A stretch of 64,000 bases of DNA from positions 24,418,597 through 24,482,596 of the forward strand of contig OZ038466.1 of assembly GCA_964036295.1 (NCBI GenBank). The letters run 5' to 3'. This DNA is from Plumapathes pennacea. Taxonomy: Eukaryota > Cnidaria > Anthozoa > Antipatharia > Myriopathidae. A program made the position numbers and the translations under genes. Positions 1 through 12,694 of this stretch are shown here, one piece after another; positions within the stretch are counted from its first letter, which is position 1, and each line of letters opens with the position of its first letter. The notes beneath the pieces were generated by a model, which did no database searches, had not been told where the DNA came from, and worked only from the letters and a program-made list of their open reading frames with translations.

Positions 1-3000
1 CAGAATTGCATGAAACTTTCAGGAAATGTTCCTGGGACTATGTCGACAAAGTTTGCATAGTTTTTGTAAACTTTTAGCGCGCGCGTCGTGAGAAATTACA
101 GCAAATTACAGCAAATCATGCACTAACTAATTCATCACACCTTTCGAGTTAAGCTGCCATATCTCGGCAACGGATGAAGATAGATAAGGCAAATGTATTG
201 CAAAAAGTCTTCTTATAGTACAAGGAAGGTTTCCTGAAAGTTTCAAGAGTTTTCGATTTTTGGCCAAAATCGGCAAAAAACCCTGTGCTATAGCCTTAGT
301 ATTTTGTCAAAATTCCAAGATTTATCGACCATCTCAGAATTGCATGAAACTTTCAGGAAATGTTCCTGGGACTATGCCGACAAAGTTTGCATAGTTTTTG
401 TAAACTTTTAGCGCGCGCGTCGTGAGAAATTACAGCAAATTACAGCAAATCATGCACTAATTAATTCATCACACCTTTCGAGTTAAGCTGCTATATCTCG
501 GCAACGGATGAAGATAGATAAGGCAAATGTATTGCAAAAAGTCTTCTTATAGTCCAAGGAAGGTTTCCTGAAAGTTTCAAGAGTTTTCGATTTTTGGCCA
601 AAATCGGCAAAAAACCCTGTGCTATAGCCTTAGTATTTTGTCAAAATTCCAAGATTTTTCGACCATCTCAGAATTGCATGAAACTTTCAGGAAATGTTCC
701 TGGGACTATGCCGACAAAGTTTGCATAGTTTTTGTAAACTTTTAGCGCGCGCGTCGTGAGAAATTACAGCAAATTACAGCAAATCATGCACTAATTAATT
801 CATCACACCTTTCGAGTTAAGCTGCCATATCTCGGCAACGGATGAAGATAGATAAGGCAAATGTATTGCAAAAAGTCTTCTTATAGTCCAAGGAAGGTTT
901 CCTGAAAGTTTCAAGAGTTTTCGATTTTTGGCCAAAATCGGCAAAAAACCCTGTGCTATAGCCTTAGTATTTTGTCAAAATTCCAAGATTTTTCGACCAT
1001 CTCAGAATTGCATGAAACTTTCAGGAAATGTTCCTGGGACTATGCCGACAAAGTTTGCATAGTTTTTGTAAACTTTTAGCGCGTGCGTCGTGAGAAATTA
1101 CAGCAAATTACAGCAAATCATGCACTAATTAATTCATCACACCTTTCGAGTTAAGCTGCTATATCTCGGCAACGGATGAAGATAGATAAAGCAAATGTAT
1201 TGAAGAAAGTCTTCTTATAGTCCAAGGAAGGTTTCCTGAAAGTTTCAAGAGTTTTCGATTTTTGGCCAAAATCGGCAAAAAACCCTGTGCTATAGCCTTA
1301 GTATTTTGTCAAAATTCCAAGATTTTTCGACCATCTCAGAATTGCATGAAACTTTCAGAAAATGTTCCTGGGACTATGCCGACAAAGTTTGCATAGTTTT
1401 TGTAAACTTTTAGCGCGCGCGTCGTGAGAAATTACAGCAAATTACAGCAAATCATGCACTAATTAATTCATCACACCTTTCGAGTTAAGCTGCCATATCT
1501 CGGCAACGGATGAAGATAGTTAAGGCAAATGTATTACAGAAAGTCTTCTTATAGTCCAAGGAAGGTTTCCTGAAAGTTTCAAGAGTTTTCGATTTTTGGC
1601 CAAAATTGGCAAAAAACCCTGTGCTATAGCCTTAGTATTTTGTCAAAATTCCAAGATTTTTCGACCATCTCAGAATTGCATGAAACTTTCAGGAAATGTT
1701 CCTGGGACTATGCCGACAAAGTTTGCATAGTTTTTGTAAACTTTTAGCGCGCGCGTCGTGAGAAATTACAGCAAATTACAGCAAATCATGCACTAATTAA
1801 TTCATCACACCTTTCGAGTTAAGCTGCCATATCTCGGTAACGGATGAAGATAGATAAGGCAAATGTATTGCAAAAAGTCTACTTATAGTCCAAGGAAGGT
1901 TTCCTGAAAGTTTCAAGAGTTTTCGATTTTTGGCCAAAATCGGCAAAAAACCCTGTGCTATAGCCTTAGTATTTTGTCAAAATTCCAAGATTTTTCGACC
2001 ATCTCAGAATTGCATGAAACTTTCAGGAAATGTTCCTGGGACTATGCCGACAAAGTTTGCATAATTTTTGTAAACTTTTAGCGCGCGCGTCGTGAGAAAT
2101 TACAGCAAATTACAGCAAATCATGCACTAATTAATTCATCACACCTTTCGAGTTAAGCTGCCATATCTCGGCAACGGATAAAGATAGATAAGGCAAATGT
2201 ATTGCAAAAAGTCTTCTTATAGTCCAAGGAAGGTTTCCTGAAAGTTTCAAGAGTTTTCGATTTTTGGCCAAAATCGGCAAAAAACCCTGTGCTATAGCCT
2301 TAGTATTTTGTCAAAATTCCAAGATTTTTCGACCATCTCAGAATTGCATGAAACTTTCAGGAAATGTTCCTGGGACTATGCCGACAAAGTTTGCATAATT
2401 TTTGTAAACTTTTAGCGCGCGCGTCGTGAGAAATTACAGCAAATTACAGCAAATCATGCACTAATTAATTCATCACACCTTTCGAGTTAAGCTGCCATAT
2501 CTCGGCAACGGATGAAGATAGATAAGGCAAATGTATTGCAAAAAGTCTTCTTATAGTCCAAGGAAGGTTTCCTGAAAGTTTCAAGAGTTTTCGATTTTTG
2601 GCCAAAATCGGCAAAAAACCCTGTGCTATAGCCTTAGTATTTTGTCAAAATTCCAAGATTTTTCGACCATCTCAGAATTGCATGAAACTTTCAGGAAATG
2701 TTCCTGGGACTATGCCGACAAAGTTTGCATAGTTTTTGTAAACTTTTAGCGCGCGCGTCGTGAGAAATTACAGCAAATTACAGCAAATCATGCACTAATT
2801 AATTCATCACACCTTTCGAGTTAAGCTGCTACATCTCGGCAACGGATGAAGATAGATAAGGCAAATGTATTGCAGAAAGTCTTCTTATAGTCCAAGGAAG
2901 GTTTCCTGAAAGTTTCAAGAGTTTTCGATTTTTGGCCAAAATCGGCAAAAAAACCCTGTGCTATAGCCTTAGTATTTTGTCAAAATTCCAAGATTTTTCG

Positions 3001-6000
3001 ACCATCTCAGAATTGCATGAAACTTTCAGGAAATGTTCCTGGGACTATGCCGACAAAGTTTGCATAGTTTTTGTAAACTTTTAGCGCGCGCGTCGTGAGA
3101 AATTACAGCAAATTACAGCAAATCATGCACTAATTAATTCATCACACCTTTCGAGTTAAGCTGCTATATCTCGGCAACGGATGAAGATAGATAAGGCAAA
3201 TGTATTGCAAAAAGTCTTCTTATAGTCCAAGGAAGGTTTCCTGAAAGTTTCAAGAGTTTTCGATTTTTGGCCAAAATCGGCAAAAAAACCCTGTGCTATA
3301 GCCTTAGTATTTTGTCAAAATTCCAAGATTTTTCGACCATCTCAGAATTGCATGAAACTTTCAGGAAATGTTCCTGGGACTATGTCGACAAAGTTTGCAT
3401 AGTTTTTGTAAACTTTTAGCGCGCGCGTCGTGAGAAATTACAGCAAATTACAGCAAATCATGCACTAACTAATTCATCACACCTTTCGAGTTAAGCTGCC
3501 ATATCTCGGCAACGGATGAAGATAGATAAGGCAAATGTATTGCAAAAAGTCTTCTTATAGTACAAGGAAGGTTTCCTGAAAGTTTCAAGAGTTTTCGATT
3601 TTTGGCCAAAATCGGCAAAAAACCCTGTGCTATAGCCTTAGTATTTTGTCAAAATTCCAAGATTTATCGACCATCTCAGAATTGCATGAAACTTTCAGGA
3701 AATGTTCCTGGGACTATGCCGACAAAGTTTGCATAGTTTTTGTAAACTTTTAGCGCGCGCGTCGTGAGAAATTACAGCAAATTACAGCAAATCATGCACT
3801 AATTAATTCATCACACCTTTCGAGTTAAGCTGCTATATCTCGGCAACGGATGAAGATAGATAAGGCAAATGTATTGCAAAAAGTCTTCTTATAGTCCAAG
3901 GAAGGTTTCCTGAAAGTTTCAAGAGTTTTCGATTTTTGGCCAAAATCGGCAAAAAACCCTGTGCTATAGCCTTAGTATTTTGTCAAAATTCCAAGATTTT
4001 TCGACCATCTCAGAATTGCATGAAACTTTCAGGAAATGTTCCTGGGACTATGCCGACAAAGTTTGCATAGTTTTTGTAAACTTTTAGCGCGCGCGTCGTG
4101 AGAAATTACAGCAAATTACAGCAAATCATGCACTAATTAATTCATCACACCTTTCGAGTTAAGCTGCCATATCTCGGCAACGGATGAAGATAGATAAGGC
4201 AAATGTATTGCAAAAAGTCTTCTTATAGTCCAAGGAAGGTTTCCTGAAAGTTTCAAGAGTTTTCGATTTTTGGCCAAAATCGGCAAAAAACCCTGTGCTA
4301 TAGCCTTAGTATTTTGTCAAAATTCCAAGATTTTTCGACCATCTCAGAATTGCATGAAACTTTCAGGAAATGTTCCTGGGACTATGCCGACAAAGTTTGC
4401 ATAGTTTTTGTAAACTTTTAGCGCGTGCGTCGTGAGAAATTACAGCAAATTACAGCAAATCATGCACTAATTAATTCATCACACCTTTCGAGTTAAGCTG
4501 CTATATCTCGGCAACGGATGAAGATAGATAAAGCAAATGTATTGAAGAAAGTCTTCTTATAGTCCAAGGAAGGTTTCCTGAAAGTTTCAAGAGTTTTCGA
4601 TTTTTGGCCAAAATCGGCAAAAAACCCTGTGCTATAGCCTTAGTATTTTGTCAAAATTCCAAGATTTTTCGACCATCTCAGAATTGCATGAAACTTTCAG
4701 AAAATGTTCCTGGGACTATGCCGACAAAGTTTGCATAGTTTTTGTAAACTTTTAGCGCGCGCGTCGTGAGAAATTACAGCAAATTACAGCAAATCATGCA
4801 CTAATTAATTCATCACACCTTTCGAGTTAAGCTGCCATATCTCGGCAACGGATGAAGATAGTTAAGGCAAATGTATTACAGAAAGTCTTCTTATAGTCCA
4901 AGGAAGGTTTCCTGAAAGTTTCAAGAGTTTTCGATTTTTGGCCAAAATTGGCAAAAAACCCTGTGCTATAGCCTTAGTATTTTGTCAAAATTCCAAGATT
5001 TTTCGACCATCTCAGAATTGCATGAAACTTTCAGGAAATGTTCCTGGGACTATGCCGACAAAGTTTGCATAGTTTTTGTAAACTTTTAGCGCGCGCGTCG
5101 TGAGAAATTACAGCAAATTACAGCAAATCATGCACTAATTAATTCATCACACCTTTCGAGTTAAGCTGCCATATCTCGGTAACGGATGAAGATAGATAAG
5201 GCAAATGTATTGCAAAAAGTCTACTTATAGTCCAAGGAAGGTTTCCTGAAAGTTTCAAGAGTTTTCGATTTTTGGCCAAAATCGGCAAAAAACCCTGTGC
5301 TATAGCCTTAGTATTTTGTCAAAATTCCAAGATTTTTCGACCATCTCAGAATTGCATGAAACTTTCAGGAAATGTTCCTGGGACTATGCCGACAAAGTTT
5401 GCATAATTTTTGTAAACTTTTAGCGCGCGCGTCGTGAGAAATTACAGCAAATTACAGCAAATCATGCACTAATTAATTCATCACACCTTTCGAGTTAAGC
5501 TGCCATATCTCGGCAACGGATAAAGATAGATAAGGCAAATGTATTGCAAAAAGTCTTCTTATAGTCCAAGGAAGGTTTCCTGAAAGTTTCAAGAGTTTTC
5601 GATTTTTGGCCAAAATCGGCAAAAAACCCTGTGCTATAGCCTTAGTATTTTGTCAAAATTCCAAGATTTTTCGACCATCTCAGAATTGCATGAAACTTTC
5701 AGGAAATGTTCCTGGGACTATGCCGACAAAGTTTGCATAATTTTTGTAAACTTTTAGCGCGCGCGTCGTGAGAAATTACAGCAAATTACAGCAAATCATG
5801 CACTAATTAATTCATCACACCTTTCGAGTTAAGCTGCCATATCTCGGCAACGGATGAAGATAGATAAGGCAAATGTATTGCAAAAAGTCTTCTTATAGTC
5901 CAAGGAAGGTTTCCTGAAAGTTTCAAGAGTTTTCGATTTTTGGCCAAAATCGGCAAAAAACCCTGTGCTATAGCCTTAGTATTTTGTCAAAATTCCAAGA

Positions 6001-6290
6001 TTTTTCGACCATCTCAGAATTGCATGAAACTTTCAGGAAATGTTCCTGGGACTATGCCGACAAAGTTTGCATAGTTTTTGTAAACTTTTAGCGCGCGCGT
6101 CGTGAGAAATTACAGCAAATTACAGCAAATCATGCACTAATTAATTCATCACACCTTTCGAGTTAAGCTGCTATATCTCGGCAACGGATGAAGATAGATA
6201 AGGCAAATGTATTGCAGAAAGTCTTCTTATAGTCCAAGGAAGGTTTCCTGAAAGTTTCAAGAGTTTTCGATTTTTGGCCAAAATCGGCAA
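1..6290. repeat. Higher-order repeat, 10 units (3,342 bp), nearly two copies
   Basis: Unit-specific variants recur 3,342 bp apart. The variant tatgtcgac near 41 recurs near 3,383; the gcgtgcg variant plus gaagaaagtc near 1,085-1,205 recurs near 4,425-4,550; gttaaggc with a gtattacag variant near 1,520 recurs near 4,862. Ten units make 3,340 bp, and two of them carry one extra A in an A-run, giving 3,342. The second copy follows the first until about 6,290 and then switches to another order of variants. Confidence 0.9.
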
Positions 6291-9200
6291 AAAACCCTGT
6301 GCTATAGCCTTAGTATTTTGTCAAAATTCCAAGATTTTTCGACCATCTCAGAATTGCATGAAACTTTCAGGAAATGTTCCTGGGACTATGCCGACAAAGT
6401 TTGCATAGTTTTTGTAAACTTTTAGCGCGTGCGTCGTGAGAAATTACAGCAAATTTCAGCAAATCATGCACTAATTAATTCATCACACCTTTCGAGTTAA
6501 GCTGCTATATCTCGGCAACGGATGAAGATAGATAAGGCAAATGTATTGCAAAAAGTCTTCTTATAGTCCAAGGAAGGTTTCCTGAAAGTTTCAAGAATTT
6601 TCGATTTTTGGCCAAAATCGGCAAAAAACCCTGTGCTATAGCCTTAGTATTTTGTCAAAATTCCAAGATTTTTCGACCATCTCAGAATTGCATGAAACTT
6701 TCAGGAAATGTTCCTGGGACTATGCCGACAAAGTTTGCATAATTTTTGTAAACTTTTAGCGCGCGCGTCGTGAGAAATTACAGCAAATTACAGCAAATCA
6801 TGCACTAATTAATTCATCACACCTTTCGAGTAAAGCTGCTATATCTCGGCAACGGATGAAGATAGATAAGGCAAATGTATTGCAAAAAGTCTTCTTATAG
6901 TCCAAGGAAGGTTTCCTGAAAGTTTCAAGAGTTTTCGATTTTTGGCCAAAATCGGCAAAAAACCCTGTGCTATAGCCTTAGTATTTTGTCAAAATTCCAA
7001 GATTTTTCGACCATCTCAGAATTGCATGAAACTTTCAGGAAATGTTCCTGGGACTATGCCGACAAAGTTTGCATAGTTTTTGTAAACTTTTAGCGCGCGC
7101 GTCGTGAGAAATTACAGCAAATTACAGCAAATCATGCACTAATTAATTCATCACACCTTTCGAGTTAAGCTGCCATATCTCGGCAACGGATGAAGATAGA
7201 TAAGGCAAATGTATTGCAAAAAGTCTTCTTATAGTCCAAGGAAGGTTTCCTGAAAGTTTCAAGAGTTTTCGATTTTTGGCCAAAATCGGCAAAAAACCCT
7301 GTGCTATAGCCTTAGTATTTTGTCAAAATTCCAAGATTTTTCGACCATCTCAGAATTGCATGAAACTTTCAGGAAATGTTCCTGGGACTATGCCGACAAA
7401 GTTTGCATAGTTTTTGTAAACTTTTAGCGCGCGCGTCGTGAGAAATTACAGCAAATTACAGCAAATCATGCACTAATTAATTCATCACACCTTTCGAGTT
7501 AAGCTGCTATATCTCGGCAACGGATGAAGATAGATAAGGCAAATGTATTGCAGAAAGTCTTCTTATAGTCCAAGGAAGGTTTCCTGAAAGTTTCAAGAGT
7601 TTTCGATTTTTGGCCAAAATCGGCAAAAAACCCTGTGCTATAGCCTTAGTATTTTGTCAAAATTCCAAGATTTTTCGACCATCTCAGAATTGCATGAAAC
7701 TTTCAGGAAATGTTCCTGGGACTATGCCGACAAAGTTTGCATAGTTTTTGTAAACTTTTAGCGCGTGCGTCGTGAGAAATTACAGCAAATTTCAGCAAAT
7801 CATGCACTAATTAATTCATCACACCTTTCGAGTTAAGCTGCTATATCTCGGCAACGGATGAAGATAGATAAGGCAAATGTATTGCAAAAAGTCTTCTTAT
7901 AGTCCAAGGAAGGTTTCCTGAAAGTTTCAAGAATTTTCGATTTTTGGCCAAAATCGGCAAAAAACCCTGTGCTATAGCCTTAGTATTTTGTCAAAATTCC
8001 AAGATTTTTCGACCATCTCAGAATTGCATGAAACTTTCAGGAAATGTTCCTGGGACTATGCCGACAAAGTTTGCATAATTTTTGTAAACTTTTAGCGCGC
8101 GCGTCGTGAGAAATTACAGCAAATTACAGCAAATCATGCACTAATTAATTCATCACACCTTTCGAGTAAAGCTGCTATATCTCGGCAACGGATGAAGATA
8201 GATAAGGCAAATTTATTGCAAAAAGTCTTCTTATAGTCCAAGGAAGGTTTCCTGAAAGTTTCAAGAGTTTTCGATTTTTGGCCAAAATCGGCAAAAAACC
8301 CTGTGCTATAGCCTTAGTATTTTGTCAAAATTCCAAGATTTTTCGACCATCTCAGAATTGCATGAAACTTTCAGGAAATGTTCCTGGGACTATGCCGACA
8401 AAGTTTGCATAGTTTTTGTAAACTTTTAGCGCGCGCGTCGTGAGAAATTACAGCAAATTACAGCAAATCATGCACTAATTAATTCATCACACCTTTCGAG
8501 TTAAGCTGCCATATCTCGGCAACGGATGAAGATAGATAAGGCAAATGTATTGCAAAAAGTCTTCTTATAGTCCAAGGAAGGTTTCCTGAAAGTTTCAAGA
8601 GTTTTCGATTTTTGGCCAAAATCGGCAAAAAACCCTGTGCTATAGCCTTAGTATTTTGTCAAAATTCCAAGATTTTTCGACCATCTCAGAATTGCATGAA
8701 ACTTTCAGGAAATGTTCCTGGGACTATGCAGACAAAGTTTGTATAATTTTTGTAAACTTTTAGCGCGCGCGTCGTGAGAAATTACAGCAAATTACAGCAA
8801 ATCATGCACTAATTAATTCATCACAACTTTCGAGTTAAGCTGCTATATCTCGGCAACGGATGAAGATAGATAAGGCAAATGTATTGCAAAAAGTCTTCTT
8901 ATAGTCCAAGGAAGGTTTCCTGAAAGTTTCAAGAGTTTTCGATTTTTGGCCAAAATCGGCAAAAAACCCTGTGCTATAGCCTTAGTATTTTGTCAAAATT
9001 CCAAGATTTTTCGACCATCTCAGAATTGCATGAAACTTTCAGGAAATGTTCCTGGGACTATGCCGACAAAGTTTGCATAGTTTTTGTAAACTTTTAGCGC
9101 GTGCGTCGTGAGAAATTACAGCAAGTTACAGCAAATCATGCACTAATTAATTCATCACACCTTTCGAGTTAAGCTGCCATATCTCGGCAACGGATGAAGA

Positions 9201-12200
9201 TAGATAAGGCAAATGTATTGCAAAAAGTCTTCTTATAGTCCAAGGAAGGTTTCCTGAAAGTTTCAAGAGTTTTCGATTTTTGGCCAAAATCGGCAAAAAA
9301 CCCTGTGCTATAGCCTTAGTATTTTGTCAAAATTCCAAGATTTTTCGACCATCTCAGAATTGCATGAAACTTTCAGGAAATGTTCCTGGGACTATGCCGA
9401 CAAAGTTTGCATAGTTTTTGTAAACTTTTAGCGCGCGCGTCGTGAGAAATTACAGCAAATTACAGCAAATCATGCACTAATTAATTCATCACACCTTTCG
9501 AGTTAAGCTGCTATACCTCGCCAACGGATGAAGTTAGAAAAGGCAAATGTATTGCAAAAAGTCTTCTTATAGTACAAGGAAGGTTTCCTGAAAGTTTCAA
9601 GAGTTTTCGATTTTTGGCCAAAATCGGCAAAAAACCCTGTGCTATAGCCTTAGTATTTTGTCAAAATTCCAAGATTTTTCGACCATCTCAGAATTGCATG
9701 AAACTTTCAGGAAATGTTCCTGGGACTATGCCGACAAAGTTTGCATAGTTTTTGTAAACTTTTAGCGCGCGCGTCGTGAGAAATTACAGCAAATTACAGC
9801 AAATCATGCACTAATTAATTCATCACACCTTTCGAGTTAAGCTGCCATATCTCGGCAACGGATGAAGATAGATAAGGCAAATGTATTGCAAAAAGTCTTC
9901 TTATAGTCCAAGGAAGGTTTCCTGAAAGTTTCAAGAGTTTTCGATTTTTGGCCAAAATCGGCAAAAAACCCTGTGCTATAGCCTTAGTATTTTGTCAAAA
10001 TTCCAAGATTTTTCGACCATCTCAGAATTGCATGAAACTTTCAGGAAATGTTCCTGGGACTATGCCGACAAAGTTTGCATAGTTTTTGTAAACTTTTAGC
10101 GCGCGCGTCGTGAGAAATTACAGCAAATTACAGCAAATCATGCACTAATTAATTCATCACACCTTTCGAGTTAAGCTGCTATATCTCGGCAACGGATGAA
10201 GATAGATAAGGCAAATGTATTGCAGAAAGTCTTCTTATAGTCCAAGGAAGGTTTCCTGAAAGTTTCAAGAGTTTTCGATTTTTGGCCAAAATCGGCAAAA
10301 AACCCTGTGCTATAGCCTTAGTATTTTGTCAAAATTCCAAGATTTTTCGACCATCTCAGAATTGCATGAAACTTTCAGGAAATGTTCCTGGGACTATGCC
10401 GACAAAGTTTGCATAGTTTTTGTAAACTTTTAGCGCGTGCGTCGTGAGAAATTACAGCAAATTTCAGCAAATCATGCACTAATTAATTCATCACACCTTT
10501 CGAGTTAAGCTGCTATATCTCGGCAACGGATGAAGATAGATAAGGCAAATGTATTGCAAAAAGTCTTCTTATAGTCCAAGGAAGGTTTCCTGAAAGTTTC
10601 AAGAATTTTCGATTTTTGGCCAAAATCGGCAAAAAACCCTGTGCTATAGCCTTAGTATTTTGTCAAAATTCCAAGATTTTTCGACCATCTCAGAATTGCA
10701 TGAAACTTTCAGGAAATGTTCCTGGGACTATGCCGACAAAGTTTGCATAATTTTTGTAAACTTTTAGCGCGCGCGTCGTGAGAAATTACAGCAAATTACA
10801 GCAAATCATGCACTAATTAATTCATCACACCTTTCGAGTAAAGCTGCTATATCTCGGCAACGGATGAAGATAGATAAGGCAAATGTATTGCAAAAAGTCT
10901 TCTTATAGTCCAAGGAAGGTTTCCTGAAAGTTTCAAGAGTTTTCGATTTTTGGCCAAAATCGGCAAAAAACCCTGTGCTATAGCCTTAGTATTTTGTCAA
11001 AATTCCAAGATTTTTCGACCATCTCAGAATTGCATGAAACTTTCAGGAAATGTTCCTGGGACTATGCCGACAAAGTTTGCATAGTTTTTGTAAACTTTTA
11101 GCGCGCGCGTCGTGAGAAATTACAGCAAATTACAGCAAATCATGCACTAATTAATTCATCACACCTTTCGAGTTAAGCTGCCATATCTCGGCAACGGATG
11201 AAGATAGATAAGGCAAATGTATTGCAAAAAGTCTTCTTATAGTCCAAGGAAGGTTTCCTGAAAGTTTCAAGAGTTTTCGATTTTTGGCCAAAATCGGCAA
11301 AAAACCCTGTGCTATAGCCTTAGTATTTTGTCAAAATTCCAAGATTTTTCGACCATCTCAGAATTGCATGAAACTTTCAGGAAATGTTCCTGGGACTATG
11401 CAGACAAAGTTTGTATAATTTTTGTAAACTTTTAGCGCGCGCGTCGTGAGAAATTACAGCAAATTACAGCAAATCATGCACTAATTAATTCATCACAACT
11501 TTCGAGTTAAGCTGCTATATCTCGGCAACGGATGAAGATAGATAAGGCAAATGTATTGCAAAAAGTCTTCTTATAGTCCAAGGAAGGTTTCCTGAAAGTT
11601 TCAAGAGTTTTCGATTTTTGGCCAAAATCGGCAAAAAACCCTGTGCTATAGCCTTAGTATTTTGTCAAAATTCCAAGATTTTTCGACCATCTCAGAATTG
11701 CATGAAACTTTCAGGAAATGTTCCTGGGACTATGCCGACAAAGTTTGCATAGTTTTTGTAAACTTTTAGCGCGTGCGTCGTGAGAAATTACAGCAAATTA
11801 CAGCAAATCATGCACTAATTAATTCATCACACCTTTCGAGTTAAGCTGCTATATCTCGGCAACGGATGAAGATAGATAAAGCAAATGTATTGCAGAAAGT
11901 CTTCTTATAGTCCAAGGAAGGTTTCCTGAAAGTTTCAAGAGTTTTCGATTTTTGGCCAAAATCGGCAAAAAACCCTGTGCTATAGCCTTAGTATTTTGTC
12001 AAAATTCCAAGATTTTTCGACCATCTCAGAATTGCATGAAACTTTCAGGAAATGTTCCTGGGACTATGCCGACAAAGTTTGCATAGTTTTTGTAAACTTT
12101 TAGCGCGTGCGTCGTGAGAAATTACAGCAAGTTACAGCAAATCATGCACTAATTAATTCATCACACCTTTCGAGTTAAGCTGCCATATCTCGGCAACGGA

Positions 12201-12694
12201 TGAAGATAGATAAGGCAAATGTATTGCAAAAAGTCTTCTTATAGTCCAAGGAAGGTTTCCTGAAAGTTTCAAGAGTTTTCGATTTTTGGCCAAAATCGGC
12301 AAAAAACCCTGTGCTATAGCCTTAGTATTTTGTCAAAATTCCAAGATTTTTCGACCATCTCAGAATTGCATGAAACTTTCAGGAAATGTTCCTGGGACTA
12401 TGCCGACAAAGTTTGCATAGTTTTTGTAAACTTTTAGCGCGCGCGTCGTGAGAAATTACAGCAAATTACAGCAAATCATGCACTAATTAATTCATCACAC
12501 CTTTCGAGTTAAGCTGCTATACCTCGCCAACGGATGAAGTTAGAAAAGGCAAATGTATTGCAAAAAGTCTTCTTATAGTACAAGGAAGGTTTCCTGAAAG
12601 TTTCAAGAGTTTTCGATTTTTGGCCAAAATCGGCAAAAAACCCTGTGCTATAGCCTTAGTATTTTGTCAAAATTCCAAGATTTTTCGACCATCT
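6015..12694. repeat. Higher-order repeats of 4 and 8 units
   Basis: A four-unit block marked by aaatttcagc, gagtaaagc and a cagaaag variant occurs at 6015, again at 7351 (1,336 bp later) and again at 10023 (2,672 bp later). The eight-unit block starting at 7351 also carries tgcagacaaagtttgtat near 8,727, repeated near 11,399, exactly 2,672 bp away. The second eight-unit copy has gained one unit near 11,693, so the ctatacctcgcc marker at 9,511 recurs at 12,517, nine units later. Confidence 0.88.
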
